The notes beneath the pieces were generated by a model. It saw only the letters and a list, made by a program, of their open reading frames with translations. It was not told the DNA's origin and made no database searches. A DNA stretch of 64,000 bases, taken from Sphingomonas qomolangmaensis (lineage in GTDB: Bacteria > Pseudomonadota > Alphaproteobacteria > Sphingomonadales > Sphingomonadaceae). The translations under genes and the position numbers were made by a program. The stretch is from contig NZ_CP101740.1 in NCBI RefSeq assembly GCF_024496245.1, positions 2,293,501 to 2,357,500 on the forward strand. Direction: 5' to 3'. Shown here in pieces: positions 48,227 to 56,996 of the stretch. Every line of letters begins with the position of its first letter. Within the stretch, counting starts at the first letter, position 1.

Positions 48227-51200
48227 ATGAGAAACCACCTGCTTATTGGGGCGGCAATTGCTGCTCTAGTGATTCCTGCCGCCGCGAGCGCGCAAGAGAC
48301 GACGTCGAGCATCCGCGGCACCGTCACGCAGGATGGCGCTCCCGTAGCCGGCGCCGAGGTTGTGATCACCAACGCTACCAACGGCGCGCGCGCCACCGCG
48401 ACAACGGGTAGCGATGGCGCGTTCAACGCCGGTGCGCTGCAGCCCGGCGGCCCCTACACCGTCGAAGTCACCAGCCCGATCGGCAATTCGACCGTTACCG
48501 ACATTTTCACAATCGTCGGCCAACCGTACGAAGTGCCGATCGAGATCGCGGCCGATCAATCGGGCGACATCGTTGTCACCGCATCGTCGATCGCGGGTGC
48601 CGGTGTGACCTCGGATGGTCCGCAGACCGTGCTGACGCGCGAAGACATCAGCCGCGTCGCGTCAGTGAACCGCGACATCCGCGACCTGATGCGCCGCGAT
48701 CCGTTCGCTCGCATGGAAGACACAGCGGGCGGCGGTCGTGCGATTTCGTTCGCGGGCGTGAATCCGCGCTTTAACCGCTTCTCAATCGATGGCGTAGTCG
48801 TCAGCGACAATTTCGGCCTGAACCCCGACGCTAACCCCACCCGCCGCGGCCCGGTGCCGATCGATTCGATCGGCCAGTTCTCGGTCTCGGTCGCTCCCTA
48901 TGACATTCGCCAGGGTAACTTCCTTGGCGGCGCGGTCGATGCGATCCTGCTCGCAGGCACCAACGAATTCCACGGCACCGGTTTCTACTCGCAGAACACC
49001 GACGGTCTGTCGGGCGAGCGCATCGGCGACAACACCGACATCAACCTTCGCTTCAAGAGCGAAACCTATGGCGCCACGCTGTCTGGCCCGATCATCAAAG
49101 ACAAGCTGTTCTTCATGGTCTCGGGCGAACGCACCGAGCAGGGCAACCCGCTAACGCTGTTTTCGCAGATCCCCGGTTCGGCCGCGACCCAGGTAACCGC
49201 AGTCCAACAGATCGCTCAAAGCACGTACAACTACGACGCTGGCGACATTCTCGAAGTGTCGAACGAGGTTGACGAGAAGATCGTCGGAAAGCTGACCTGG
49301 AACATCACCGACGGTCAACGCCTGACGCTGTCGTACATCAACGCCTATGACTCTAATCAGGTGCAGGGAAATGTCAGCACCAACGGCGCCTCGCCCGGCT
49401 TCGGTCTTGCGTCGAACAGCTACGGCGGCACCGAATTGCTGCGCGCGGGCATCCTCCAGCTGAACTCCCAGTGGACCGAGGCGTTCTCGACGGAGGCACG
49501 CTTTCTGTACAAAAGCTACGAGCGCGGCCGCCCGATCGGCGGCGAATCGCTGGCACAGCTCCGCGTTTGCACCGATCCAACCAACAATTTCGGCGGCCAG
49601 AGCAACGACACGCCGGTAACCTGCGGCACCGGCAACCCGATTCTGGCGATCGGTGCCGAGAATTCGTCGCAGTCGAACGAGTTTTATACCGACACCTATG
49701 GTGGCTCGGTACAGGCGCGGTTAACTCAAGGCGGGCATGACCTTCGCATCCTCGCCGAGATGAACGAGGTCCGGGTGTTCAACCTGTTCCTCCAGAATAC
49801 CCAGGGTAACTATTATTTCGACTCGCTCGCCGATTTCCAGGCACGCAATGCCAGCTCGGTTACGTATCAAAATACCGGTACTGGCAACGCCGACCTGGCC
49901 GCGGCCGACTTCAAATATCGTCAATATACGTTCGGTATTCAGGACGACATCGCGATTACCGATCGCCTCAACCTGTCGGCAGGCATGCGCTACGACCTGT
50001 TCGACGCCGACACGCCGGTGCCGTTCAACCCCGGCTTCACGACGCGCTACGGCTTTCCAAACACCAAGACGATCCGTGGCCTGGGCCTGTTCCAGCCGCG
50101 CATCGGCTTCGATTGGGAGCCGATCGATGATGTGAAGCTGCGCGGCGGCGTCGGCATCTTCGGCGGCGGCACCCCCGACGTCTATCTGTCGAACAGCTAT
50201 TCGAACGCAGGCGCAGGCATCGGTGGCGTGTCGATCAACTCGATCACGGTCCAGCGTTGTGTAATCAACGCCACCAACTGCACCTCGGGCTATCAGCTGA
50301 ACGGCGGCAATCTGCCAGCGGCAACGGGTGAGGCCGTTCTTAGCGGCGTGACCGGTGCGAGCATCCCTGCGGCGCTGCAAGGTCAGATCACGAACACCGG
50401 GCCGAATTCGCTGGCGAACATCAACGCGCTCGATCCAGGCTTCGACGTTCCCAATGTGTGGAAGGCTACGCTGTCGGCCGACTGGACCCCGCGCAACTTC
50501 CTGGGCGGCGGCTGGCGCTTCGGTGCCGATTACTACCACAGCACGACCAACGCATCGGTGTTCTTTACCGACATCCGGTCGCGTCCGATTGGCAAGCTGC
50601 CCGATGGCCGCACGCGCTTCGACGCGGTGGTCGGCACCAACACCAACACCGACATCTTGCTGACCAATTCGACCAAGGGCCGCAGCCATATCGGCGTGGT
50701 TCGCGTCGACAAGCAGTTCGACTTCGGCCTGAACCTGAACTTCGCTTATTCGCTGCAGGACGTACGCGATCAGGCACCCGCGACGTCGTCGACCGCAGGG
50801 TCGAACTATGGCAACGGTGCATTCCTTGACGGCAGCGGCGCGGCGTACGGCACTGCCAACGACCAGGTGAAGTGGTCGTTCAAATACGGCGCGGGCTTCG
50901 ACCATGCGTTCTTTGGTGACTACCGCACCGTCATCCAGCTGTTCGGCGAAACCCAGGCGGGCCGCCCGTACAGCTTCACCATGGAAGATGCCGGTGCGTC
51001 GCAGCGCAGCGCAGTCTTCGGTGTTACCGGTCGCGACGATCGCTTCCTGCTGTATGTGCCTACCGGCGCCGACGACCCCTTGGTCAGCTACGGCGCATCG
51101 GGCACCGGTGCAGCGGCACAAACCGCTGCGCAGACCCAGCAGAGCCTTGAGGATCTGATCGCGAGCACCAAGCTTGGCAACTTCCGCGGCCAGATCGCGC

Positions 51201-51571
51201 CACGCAACATCGCACGTTCGCGTGCCTACACCCGGCTCGACCTGCACCTTGAGCAGGAAATCCCGACGTTCGTGGGCAAGTCGCGGGTCTCGGTGTTCGC
51301 CGACATCGAAAACCTGCCCAACCTACTGAACCGCGATTGGGGCGGCTTCCGTCAGGCAGTTTTCCCCTATGTCGAGGATGCGGTTCGGGTGCAGTGCCTG
51401 AGCGTCCCGGTCGCATCGGGTACCACGCCTACCGCCGCCCAGATCAACTCGATCCCCAGCCAGCCATGCGCGCAATATCGCTACACCAGCTATGTGGCCG
51501 CAAATGACAGCGTGCTTGAAACCCGCCGCTCGCTTTATCTGATCCGCCTGGGCGCACGCTTCAGCTTCTAA
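48227..51571 (+). CDS. TonB-dependent receptor with carboxypeptidase-regulatory-like domain
   Basis: A 1114-residue outer-membrane transporter. The signal peptide is MRNHLLIGAAIAALVIPAAA with cleavage after ASA. A CarboxypepD_reg domain (about 25-105, SSIRGTVTQDGAPVAGAEVV) and a plug (about 110-260, RDIRDLMRRDPFARM, GVNPRFNRFSIDGV) follow. A large barrel ends in the C-terminal aromatic ARFSF. Oar/SusC-like receptors of this shape import oligosaccharides or peptides; the substrate is unknown. GGGGA stands before the ATG at 48227. Its less extreme third-base GC suggests strong expression. A terminator follows at 51606. Confidence 0.92.
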   Translation: MRNHLLIGAAIAALVIPAAASAQETTSSIRGTVTQDGAPVAGAEVVITNATNGARATATTGSDGAFNAGALQPGGPYTVEVTSPIGNSTVTDIFTIVGQPYEVPIEIAADQSGDIVVTASSIAGAGVTSDGPQTVLTREDISRVASVNRDIRDLMRRDPFARMEDTAGGGRAISFAGVNPRFNRFSIDGVVVSDNFGLNPDANPTRRGPVPIDSIGQFSVSVAPYDIRQGNFLGGAVDAILLAGTNEFHGTGFYSQNTDGLSGERIGDNTDINLRFKSETYGATLSGPIIKDKLFFMVSGERTEQGNPLTLFSQIPGSAATQVTAVQQIAQSTYNYDAGDILEVSNEVDEKIVGKLTWNITDGQRLTLSYINAYDSNQVQGNVSTNGASPGFGLASNSYGGTELLRAGILQLNSQWTEAFSTEARFLYKSYERGRPIGGESLAQLRVCTDPTNNFGGQSNDTPVTCGTGNPILAIGAENSSQSNEFYTDTYGGSVQARLTQGGHDLRILAEMNEVRVFNLFLQNTQGNYYFDSLADFQARNASSVTYQNTGTGNADLAAADFKYRQYTFGIQDDIAITDRLNLSAGMRYDLFDADTPVPFNPGFTTRYGFPNTKTIRGLGLFQPRIGFDWEPIDDVKLRGGVGIFGGGTPDVYLSNSYSNAGAGIGGVSINSITVQRCVINATNCTSGYQLNGGNLPAATGEAVLSGVTGASIPAALQGQITNTGPNSLANINALDPGFDVPNVWKATLSADWTPRNFLGGGWRFGADYYHSTTNASVFFTDIRSRPIGKLPDGRTRFDAVVGTNTNTDILLTNSTKGRSHIGVVRVDKQFDFGLNLNFAYSLQDVRDQAPATSSTAGSNYGNGAFLDGSGAAYGTANDQVKWSFKYGAGFDHAFFGDYRTVIQLFGETQAGRPYSFTMEDAGASQRSAVFGVTGRDDRFLLYVPTGADDPLVSYGASGTGAAAQTAAQTQQSLEDLIASTKLGNFRGQIAPRNIARSRAYTRLDLHLEQEIPTFVGKSRVSVFADIENLPNLLNRDWGGFRQAVFPYVEDAVRVQCLSVPVASGTTPTAAQINSIPSQPCAQYRYTSYVAANDSVLETRRSLYLIRLGARFSF

Positions 51572-51605
51572 TCGTCACTTCGTCCCGATTGAGACTGATG
51601 CGAGT

Positions 51606-51641
51606 AAAACCGCCGTCTTCCACCCGGAAGGCGGCGGTTTT
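51606..51641 (+). terminator. Intrinsic terminator after the TonB-dependent receptor gene
   Basis: AAAACCGCCG and CGGCGGTTTT pair as a long stem, with an inner TTCC/GGAA pair around ACCC, followed by GATTTT. It is 35 bases past the receptor stop and is the clearest plus-strand terminator in the window. Confidence 0.85.
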
Positions 51642-51731
51642 GATTTTGCCGCCACCCCCCGCCTTTGCCACCCGCCCCTGCGCTCTGTAAGACGTGCGCA
51701 ACCGGCCGCGCGCGGCCCCATATGAGCGACC

Positions 51732-52829
51732 ATGGCCAGACCCGCGATCCTTTCCCGTCCGTTCTTCGAGGACAAGAGCCGCGCCTTCTGGATGCTCCAG
51801 GCGGCGGGGTGGTCGGGCTTTCTGATCCTGCGGCTGGTGTCGGGGGTGTCGAACGACCCGACGCTCGAAACGGTGATCCCGATCATCATCGACGCGATCG
51901 TCGGCTATTGCCTGACCTTGCTGCTCTCGACGCTGTACGGCTATTACCGGCGACTGCCGCGGATCGCGGGCATCCTGGCGGTGATCGCCACGCTGATCGT
52001 CGCCACCGCGATCTATGCGGTGCTCGACGCCTTCATCTTCTCGGCCACCATCCAGAGCGACCGGACGGTCAGCCTTAGCCGCGTGCTCGGCTACACCGTC
52101 TTCACCTTCACCGTGCTGGCGGGGTGGACCGCGCTGTATTTCGGCATCAACTGGTATCTGATCGTCGAGGAGCAGATGGACCAGATGCAGGCGCTGGCGA
52201 CACAGGCCTCGTCGGCGCAGCTGGCGATGCTGCGCTACCAGCTCAACCCGCATTTCCTGTTCAACACGCTCAATTCGATCTCGACGCTGGTGCTGCTGAA
52301 ACAGACCGAGCGCGCCAACGTCATGCTCAGCCGACTGTCGTCGTTCCTGCGCTATACGCTGGCCAACGAACCCACTGCGCATGTCACGCTGGCGCAGGAG
52401 GTGGAGACCTTGAAGCTGTATCTCGAGATCGAGAAGATGCGATTCGAGCAGCGGCTGCAGATGGCGTTCGACATCGACGCGCGGGTCGAGAAGGCGCGGC
52501 TGCCCTCGCTGCTGCTGCAGCCTTTGGTCGAAAACGCGATCAAATATGCGGTGACGCCGATGGAGGAGGGGGCGCAGATCGCAGTTTCCGCACGGCTCGC
52601 CGGGGATCGGGTCCAGATAGCCGTGACAGATACCGGGCCGGGGTTGATGCAGCGCAAATCTCGGCCAAGCCTTTCAACCGGCGTGGGGCTTACCAATATT
52701 CGCGAGCGGCTGGCGCAGTCCTTCGGGGCCGACCATCGCTTCGAAACGGGTGCAAACCCGGGGGGCGGCTTCCGCGTCGAGATCGAAATACCGTTCCAGG
52801 TCGAGGAACCCAACCGCGAGGCAGCATGA
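51732..52829 (+). CDS. Sensor histidine kinase, LytS/YehU type
   Basis: A 365-residue membrane kinase with about four transmembrane segments in residues 21-140 and no large periplasmic domain. The His_kinase domain has the phospho-accepting H174 in QLNPHFLFNTLNSIS, and the ATPase part has PLVENAIKYAV (N box) and DTGPGL (G box). It overlaps the response regulator by four bases (ATGA), so they form one pair. The signal is unknown; regulators of this type often control wall, fimbriae or peptide functions. Confidence 0.92.
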   Translation: MARPAILSRPFFEDKSRAFWMLQAAGWSGFLILRLVSGVSNDPTLETVIPIIIDAIVGYCLTLLLSTLYGYYRRLPRIAGILAVIATLIVATAIYAVLDAFIFSATIQSDRTVSLSRVLGYTVFTFTVLAGWTALYFGINWYLIVEEQMDQMQALATQASSAQLAMLRYQLNPHFLFNTLNSISTLVLLKQTERANVMLSRLSSFLRYTLANEPTAHVTLAQEVETLKLYLEIEKMRFEQRLQMAFDIDARVEKARLPSLLLQPLVENAIKYAVTPMEEGAQIAVSARLAGDRVQIAVTDTGPGLMQRKSRPSLSTGVGLTNIRERLAQSFGADHRFETGANPGGGFRVEIEIPFQVEEPNREAA

Positions 52830-53632
52830 CCATCCGTACCATTCTCGTCGACGACGAGCCCCTTGCGATCCAGGGCCTCGAGCTGCGGCTGCAGCCGTAC
52901 GAGGACGTCGAGATCATCGACAAGTGCATGAACGGGCGCGAGGCGATCCGCGCGATCAAGACGCACAAGCCCGACCTCGTCTTCCTCGACATCCAGATGC
53001 CGGGCTTCGACGGGTTTTCGGTGGTGCAGGGGCTGATGGAGGTCGAGCCGCCGCTGTTCGTGTTCGTCACCGCCTATTCGGACCATGCGATCCGCGCGTT
53101 CGAGGCGCAGGCGATGGATTATCTGATGAAGCCGGTCGAGGAATCGCGGCTGGCCGACACGCTCGATCGCGTGCGCCAGCGGCTGGCCGAGAAGCGCGGC
53201 GCGGTCGAGGTCGACCGGCTGATGGAAGTGCTCGCCGAGGTCGCGCCCGATGCGGTGGACACGATGGCGGTCGATCCCGGCGGCGACCAGCATGCGGCCA
53301 ACCGCTTCGAGAAGCTCATCAACATCAAGGATCGCGGGCAGATCTTCCGTGTCGATGTCGACACGATCGAGCGGATCGACGCGGCGGGCGATTATATGTG
53401 CATCTACACCGGCGACAACACGCTGATCCTGCGCGAGACGATGAAGGATCTGGAAAAGCGGCTCGATCCGCGGCGGTTCCAGCGGGTGCATCGCTCGACG
53501 ATCGTCAACCTCGACCTGGTCAAGCAGGTGAAGCCGCACACCAATGGCGAATGCTTCCTGGTGCTCGATTCGGGGGCGCAGGTGAAGGTGTCGCGCAGCT
53601 ATCGCGACGTGGTGGCCCGCTTCGTCCACTGA
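52826..53632 (+). CDS. LytTR-family response regulator
   Basis: A 268-residue regulator. The receiver domain has acidic pocket VDDEP (8-12), phospho-acceptor D55 in VFLDIQMPGFDG, the switch Thr in FVTAYSDHA and Lys in YLMKPVEES. The C-terminal LytTR DNA-binding domain (about 170-265) ends with RVHRSTIVNLDLVKQVK and VSRSYRDVV. It is translated with the preceding kinase. LytTR proteins bind two direct repeats upstream of targets; none was identified here. Confidence 0.94.
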   Translation: MTIRTILVDDEPLAIQGLELRLQPYEDVEIIDKCMNGREAIRAIKTHKPDLVFLDIQMPGFDGFSVVQGLMEVEPPLFVFVTAYSDHAIRAFEAQAMDYLMKPVEESRLADTLDRVRQRLAEKRGAVEVDRLMEVLAEVAPDAVDTMAVDPGGDQHAANRFEKLINIKDRGQIFRVDVDTIERIDAAGDYMCIYTGDNTLILRETMKDLEKRLDPRRFQRVHRSTIVNLDLVKQVKPHTNGECFLVLDSGAQVKVSRSYRDVVARFVH

Positions 53633-53826
53633 GCTTTCTTCCCCCGCCCGCTTGCGAGTGGTTCAGCGCAGACGGCTAAATCATGCCCCCGGCATGATTT
53701 AGGAACCTCCGGGGGACGTTCCGACCCGACTGGGCTGGACCACTGGGTCGGGGGAGGGCATGTTTCGCTGGTTATGCGGTTTGCCGACAGCCCCTCCCCT
53801 AGCCCCTCCCGCAAGCGGGAGGGGGA
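53633..53826. repeat. Composite palindromic repeat with inserted hairpin module (copy C4)
   Basis: The scaffold matches copy C3: CTTTCTTCCCCC..CCCGCTTGCG at the left and CCCTCCCCTAGCCCCTCCCGC ending GCGGGAGGGGGA at the right. Here the inserted module is 53657-53744 (88 bases), bounded by AGTGGTTCAG and CTGGACCACT, and holds CTAAATCATGCC/GGCATGATTTAG and GGAAC/GTTCC stems. The right part is read as the start of the downstream acetyltransferase gene. Confidence 0.75.
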
Positions 53827-54643
53827 TTATTGGACCGCAGTTGATTTGGCGCGTGATCTCACCGCGCTCGGGCTCGACCCCGGCGCCATCGTCATGGCGC
53901 ATGTCGGCTTCCGATCGGTGGGCCGGTGCATCAACGGTGCCGACACGCTGATCGCGGCGATCCGCCAGGCGATCGGCAGCGAGGGCACGCTGGTCGTCGC
54001 GACCGACTGGCACGCGCCCTATCTCGAGGACGACCTGCTCGACGATTCGGGGCGGGTGCCCGCCGAATGGCGCGAACATATCTCGCCCTTCGATCCCGCG
54101 ACGTCGCGATCGATGCGCGACAACGGGGTGTTCGCCGAATGGATGCGGACGACGCGCGGCGCGGTGCGCAGCCGCAATCCCAATTGCTCGGTCGCCGCGA
54201 TCGGTGCTCGCGCCGAATGGCTGATCGCCGACCAGCCGCTCGATTACGGCTATGGCCCCGGATCGCCCCTGGCCAAATTGCTCGAAGCCGGCGGCAGCGT
54301 CGCGATGATCGGCGCGCCCGGCATCAGCATGACGCTGCTCCACCATGCCGAGAATCTCGCCGACGTGCGCGGCAAGATCATCCTGCGCGAGGAAATCCCC
54401 TACGCCACGCCGGAAGGGACGGTGTGGCGAATGAACGAGGAATATGAATCGAGCGACGCGATCGTGCCCGGGTTTTCCGACGATTATTTCGACGACATCC
54501 TGGCCGATTTTGTCACGACCGGACAGGCGCGCGCCGGCAAGGTCGGCGATGCCGACACGCTGCTGATCGATGCGCGGGCGATCGTCGCGTTCGCGACCGG
54601 CTGGATCGAGCGCGCGGTAGCGGCGCAACGCCCGCCGAATTGA
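53774..54643 (+). CDS. AAC(3)-family aminoglycoside N-acetyltransferase, N terminus in a repeat
   Basis: A protein of up to 289 residues of the antibiotic_NAT (AAC(3)) family. Motifs include VGRCINGADTLIAAI, SEGTLVVATDWHAPY, a SVAAIGARAEWL acetyl-CoA region and VAMIGAPGISMTLLHHAE. The family acetylates the 3-amino group of aminoglycosides, but chromosomal copies often have other substrates. The only ATG before conserved sequence, 53774, lies inside composite repeat C4; its first 17 codons are repeat-derived (SPSPSPSRKREG). TTG 53846 would avoid the repeat. Neither has a good ribosome site, so the true start is uncertain. Confidence 0.8.
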   Translation: MRFADSPSPSPSRKREGDYWTAVDLARDLTALGLDPGAIVMAHVGFRSVGRCINGADTLIAAIRQAIGSEGTLVVATDWHAPYLEDDLLDDSGRVPAEWREHISPFDPATSRSMRDNGVFAEWMRTTRGAVRSRNPNCSVAAIGARAEWLIADQPLDYGYGPGSPLAKLLEAGGSVAMIGAPGISMTLLHHAENLADVRGKIILREEIPYATPEGTVWRMNEEYESSDAIVPGFSDDYFDDILADFVTTGQARAGKVGDADTLLIDARAIVAFATGWIERAVAAQRPPN

Positions 54644-54663
54644 TCGTCCAGCACCGGCACTTG

Positions 54664-54712
54664 CCACTTGACGATCCGGAAAGTCGATGTCACTTTCCAT
54701 TTCGTCAAGTGG
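54664..54712. promoter_or_regulatory. Nested inverted repeat upstream of the membrane protein/regulator pair
   Basis: Outer arms CCACTTGACGA (54664-54674) and TCGTCAAGTGG (54702-54712) are perfect 11-base complements. Inside them GGAAAGT (54678-54684) and ACTTTCC (54692-54698) form a second palindrome. The block ends seven bases before ATG 54719, overlapping the GGAG ribosome site. It is probably an operator for the downstream winged-helix regulator; an RNA hairpin hiding the ribosome site is the alternative. Confidence 0.6.
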
Positions 54713-54718
54713 AGAACC

Positions 54719-55162
54719 ATGATGTCGATCGAAGCCCAAACCGCCCTAGCCCTAGCCACCGATGCCCGCCGCCGGATGGCGCAGCGCGCGGCAAGCCCGC
54801 CCTGGTATGCGCCGCTATACGGGTTGGGCATGGGCGGCATGGTCGCGAGCTTTGCGCTGCCCGAACGGCTCATCGTGCTGGGAACCACCGGCTGCACGCT
54901 CGGCGTGCTGGTGCTCTATTCGATATGGCAGCGCCGAACCGGGCTGAATGTCAGCGGCTATCGCCGAGGCCGTACGATGCCGGTCACGGTCGCGCTGCTC
55001 GTCTGCGTGCTGGGGCTCGCGGCTGCCGCGGTGGTGCTGCGGTTCCGGTTCGGGATCGACTGGGCCCCCGTCGCGTGCGGCGCGGTGACCGCGATCGTCG
55101 CGGGCTATGCCAGCGCGGGGTTCGACCGGGTGTGGCGCGCCGAGAAGGACGATCTGGCGTGA
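54719..55162 (+). CDS. Small membrane protein co-transcribed with a winged-helix regulator
   Basis: A 147-residue protein of unknown family. About four hydrophobic segments can be seen (around 33-50, 52-68, 88-107 and 112-130), with a cytoplasmic N-terminal helix containing ALATDARRRMAQRA. Many two-gene units pair such a protein with a small regulator. The ATG at 54719 has GGAG six bases upstream. Its TGA overlaps the regulator GTG. Confidence 0.65.
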   Translation: MMSIEAQTALALATDARRRMAQRAASPPWYAPLYGLGMGGMVASFALPERLIVLGTTGCTLGVLVLYSIWQRRTGLNVSGYRRGRTMPVTVALLVCVLGLAAAAVVLRFRFGIDWAPVACGAVTAIVAGYASAGFDRVWRAEKDDLA

Positions 55163-55464
55163 GCGGTCGGATCGCGTTCGATCCGGTGCTGCACTCCCCC
55201 GTCCGGTTGCAGATGTGCGCGCTGCTGTCGGCGGTCGACGAGGCCGAATATGCGCTGATCCGCGCCGAGGTCGATGTCAGCGAATCGGTGTTGTCGAAAC
55301 ATGCGCGGCAGCTGGAAGAAGCCGGCTATCTGCGCATCCGCAAGGCGACGCTCGCCGCGCGGCAGCGCACCTGGCTGTCGCTGACCGCGCAGGGTCGCCA
55401 GGCGTTCGCCGCGCATGTTCGCGAGCTCACCCGGCTGGCCGGGATCGCCCAGGCCGCCGAGTGA
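55159..55464 (+). CDS. Winged-helix transcriptional regulator (MarR/ArsR-like)
   Basis: A 101-residue single-domain regulator. The winged helix is seen as HSPVRLQMCALLSAVDEAEY, then VDVSESVLSKHARQLEEAGY and a wing TLAARQRTWLSLTAQGRQAF, matching the 'winged helix DNA-binding domain' (HTH_27) family. No sensor domain is present. The GTG start overlaps the stop of the membrane protein gene. It may repress its own operon through the nested inverted repeat at 54664-54712. Confidence 0.82.
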   Translation: MSGRIAFDPVLHSPVRLQMCALLSAVDEAEYALIRAEVDVSESVLSKHARQLEEAGYLRIRKATLAARQRTWLSLTAQGRQAFAAHVRELTRLAGIAQAAE

Positions 55465-55468
55465 GGCG

Positions 55469-55795
55469 TCAGGCCGGGTCGGCGAGCTTGGCGTCTGGCT
55501 CGGGCGCGTCGGCCTCGGCCGCGGCGGCTTCGGTGGCTTCCTCCTCGCCACCCGGTGCCGGGGTCTGGAAATAGGCCTCGACCTCGCCGGTCAGCTTGAT
55601 CGTCAGCGGGTTGCCCTTGCGGTCGACCTTCTTGCCGAGCGCCACGCGGATCCAGCCTTCGGACATCGAATATTCCTCGACATCGGTGCGCTCGGCGCCC
55701 TTGAAGCGGATACCGATGCCGCGCTCGAGCGTCGGTTGGTCGAAATAGGGGCTGTTCGGGTTGATCGAGAGGCGATCTGGCGGGGTGTCGGTCAT
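55469..55795 (-). CDS. DUF3297 family protein
   Basis: A 108-residue protein of unknown function. The conserved part is the first 75 residues (RLSINPNSPYFDQPTLERGI, VRVALGKK-like RVALGKKVDRKGNPLTIKL, EAYFQ); the rest is an acidic Ala/Glu-rich tail. The family is common in sphingomonads and xanthomonads. ATG 55795 gives the usual MTDTPPDRLSI start; the ATG seven codons upstream is less likely. Confidence 0.85.
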   Translation of the reverse strand: MTDTPPDRLSINPNSPYFDQPTLERGIGIRFKGAERTDVEEYSMSEGWIRVALGKKVDRKGNPLTIKLTGEVEAYFQTPAPGGEEEATEAAAAEADAPEPDAKLADPA

Positions 55796-55880
55796 CGAGC
55801 CCGCATAGCCGCGCACCGCGCCGAACGAAAGAGGGCGATGCCATCGGCACCGCCCTCCCCCCGTTCACCGCAATTCGGGT

Positions 55881-56249
55881 TCAGCAATAGCGAACGCGGA
55901 AGCTGCGGCCGCTATACGGATCGAACTCGCGGCCGATGCAGTTGCGGCGATAGGCGCGCCGCTGGTTCTGCGCGAAGCGCGGGCCATAGGCGTAGCGCGG
56001 GCCATAAGCCGGGCCGTAGAAATTGCCGCGATAGCGCGGTGCATAATAGCCCCGGTCATAGCCGCGATTGCCGCTGGCGAGCGCAGCGCCGAGCGCAAGG
56101 CCCGCGACACCGCCGATGATCGCGCCGGTCGCTACATCGCCGCCGCGTCCGCGGTCGCGATAGTAACGCTGCGCCTCGGCGGGTGCCGCGGCGGTGAGCA
56201 TGGTCGCGCCCGCGACCAGCCCGATGGTTGCCTTGGTAAAGATATTCAT
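55881..56249 (-). CDS. Glycine-zipper surface protein with signal peptide
   Basis: A 122-residue exported protein. The signal peptide MNIFTKATIGLVAGATMLTA ends at AEA; a glycine-zipper helix follows (GAIIGGVAGLALGAALASG, about 43-61), then a Tyr/Arg/Gly-rich tail with two cysteines. This is the Rick_17kDa/glycine-zipper 2TM type, probably anchored in the envelope; no enzymatic role is known. GAGGAGG lies eight bases before the ATG. Confidence 0.8.
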   Translation of the reverse strand: MNIFTKATIGLVAGATMLTAAAPAEAQRYYRDRGRGGDVATGAIIGGVAGLALGAALASGNRGYDRGYYAPRYRGNFYGPAYGPRYAYGPRFAQNQRRAYRRNCIGREFDPYSGRSFRVRYC

Positions 56250-56405
56250 CTCGTCTGACCTCCTCAAATCTCGGCGCCGGTAGCGCGTGGTTGCACGGGA
56301 AACGCGCGGATACTTGCCGATATGTCGCAATTTATGCCAGCGCGCCTGAACTCGTGCCGAACCGGGCATTCACCCGGCGTTTAGGTACCTGAACGGAGAA
56401 ACGAC

Positions 56406-56807
56406 GTGGCATATTGGCTGATGAAGTCCGAACCCGATGTGTTCGGATGGGACGATCTGGTGAAGGACGGCACCGGCGAATGGGACGGGGTGCGCAACCA
56501 CACTGCGGCGCGCAACCTGCGCGACATAAAGGTCGGCGACCGCGCGTTCTTCTATCACAGCAATATCGGGCTGCAGGTCGTCGGCATCATGGAAGTGACG
56601 CGCGAGGCCCAGAAGGACGGCGACGAGGGCAATTGGGTGTCGGTGCAGGTGAAGCCGGTCGAGCCGCTGCCCAATCCGGTGACGCTCAAGGCAGTGAAGG
56701 CCGAACCCCGGCTCGCCGAGATGGAGCTGGTAAAATATTCGCGGCTGTCGGTGGGCAAGGTGACCGCGGAGGAGTGGAAGATCGTGCTCGAGATGGCGAA
56801 GGGTTAG
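56406..56807 (+). CDS. EVE domain-containing protein
   Basis: A 133-residue EVE (PUA-like) protein: YWLMKSEPDVFGWDDLVKDG, WDGVRNHTAARNLRD and GDRAFFYHSN line the base-binding cage. EVE domains read modified bases in DNA or RNA (thymocyte-protein family), and stand-alone copies are thought to act in RNA or translation control. The start is GTG 56406 (M-A-Y-W), with GGAGAAA upstream. It is monocistronic. Confidence 0.92.
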   Translation: MAYWLMKSEPDVFGWDDLVKDGTGEWDGVRNHTAARNLRDIKVGDRAFFYHSNIGLQVVGIMEVTREAQKDGDEGNWVSVQVKPVEPLPNPVTLKAVKAEPRLAEMELVKYSRLSVGKVTAEEWKIVLEMAKG

Positions 56808-56820
56808 GGCCTACCCTTCC

Positions 56821-56909
56821 CCGTTCGTGCTGAGCTTATCGAAGCACCGTTCTTTCTTCGCTCGCCCCGCAAAAGAAGGACAGTGCTTCGACAAGCTCAG
56901 CACGAACGG
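56821..56909. repeat. Palindromic repeat, CTGAGCTTGTCGAAGCAC family (copy D1)
   Basis: Arms 56821-56847 and 56883-56909 (27 bases) are complementary with a single mismatch; the outer ends are CCGTTCGTGCTGAGC and GCTCAGCACGAACGG. This family is widespread in sphingomonads from memory; it appears once here, between two convergent genes. Confidence 0.85.
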
Positions 56910-56941
56910 CAATGGGGCGAGGCCGTGCCCCACCACCCACG

Positions 56942-56973
56942 AAAAAGGCCGGCCCCTAGCGGGACCGGCCTTT
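56942..56973 (-). terminator. Intrinsic terminator of typA
   Basis: On the minus strand AAAGGCCGG pairs with CCGGCCTTT around a short loop and is followed by a run of T. It begins 24 bases beyond the typA stop. Confidence 0.85.
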
Positions 56974-56996
56974 CGCATTTCGCTAGCCTGGAAGCT

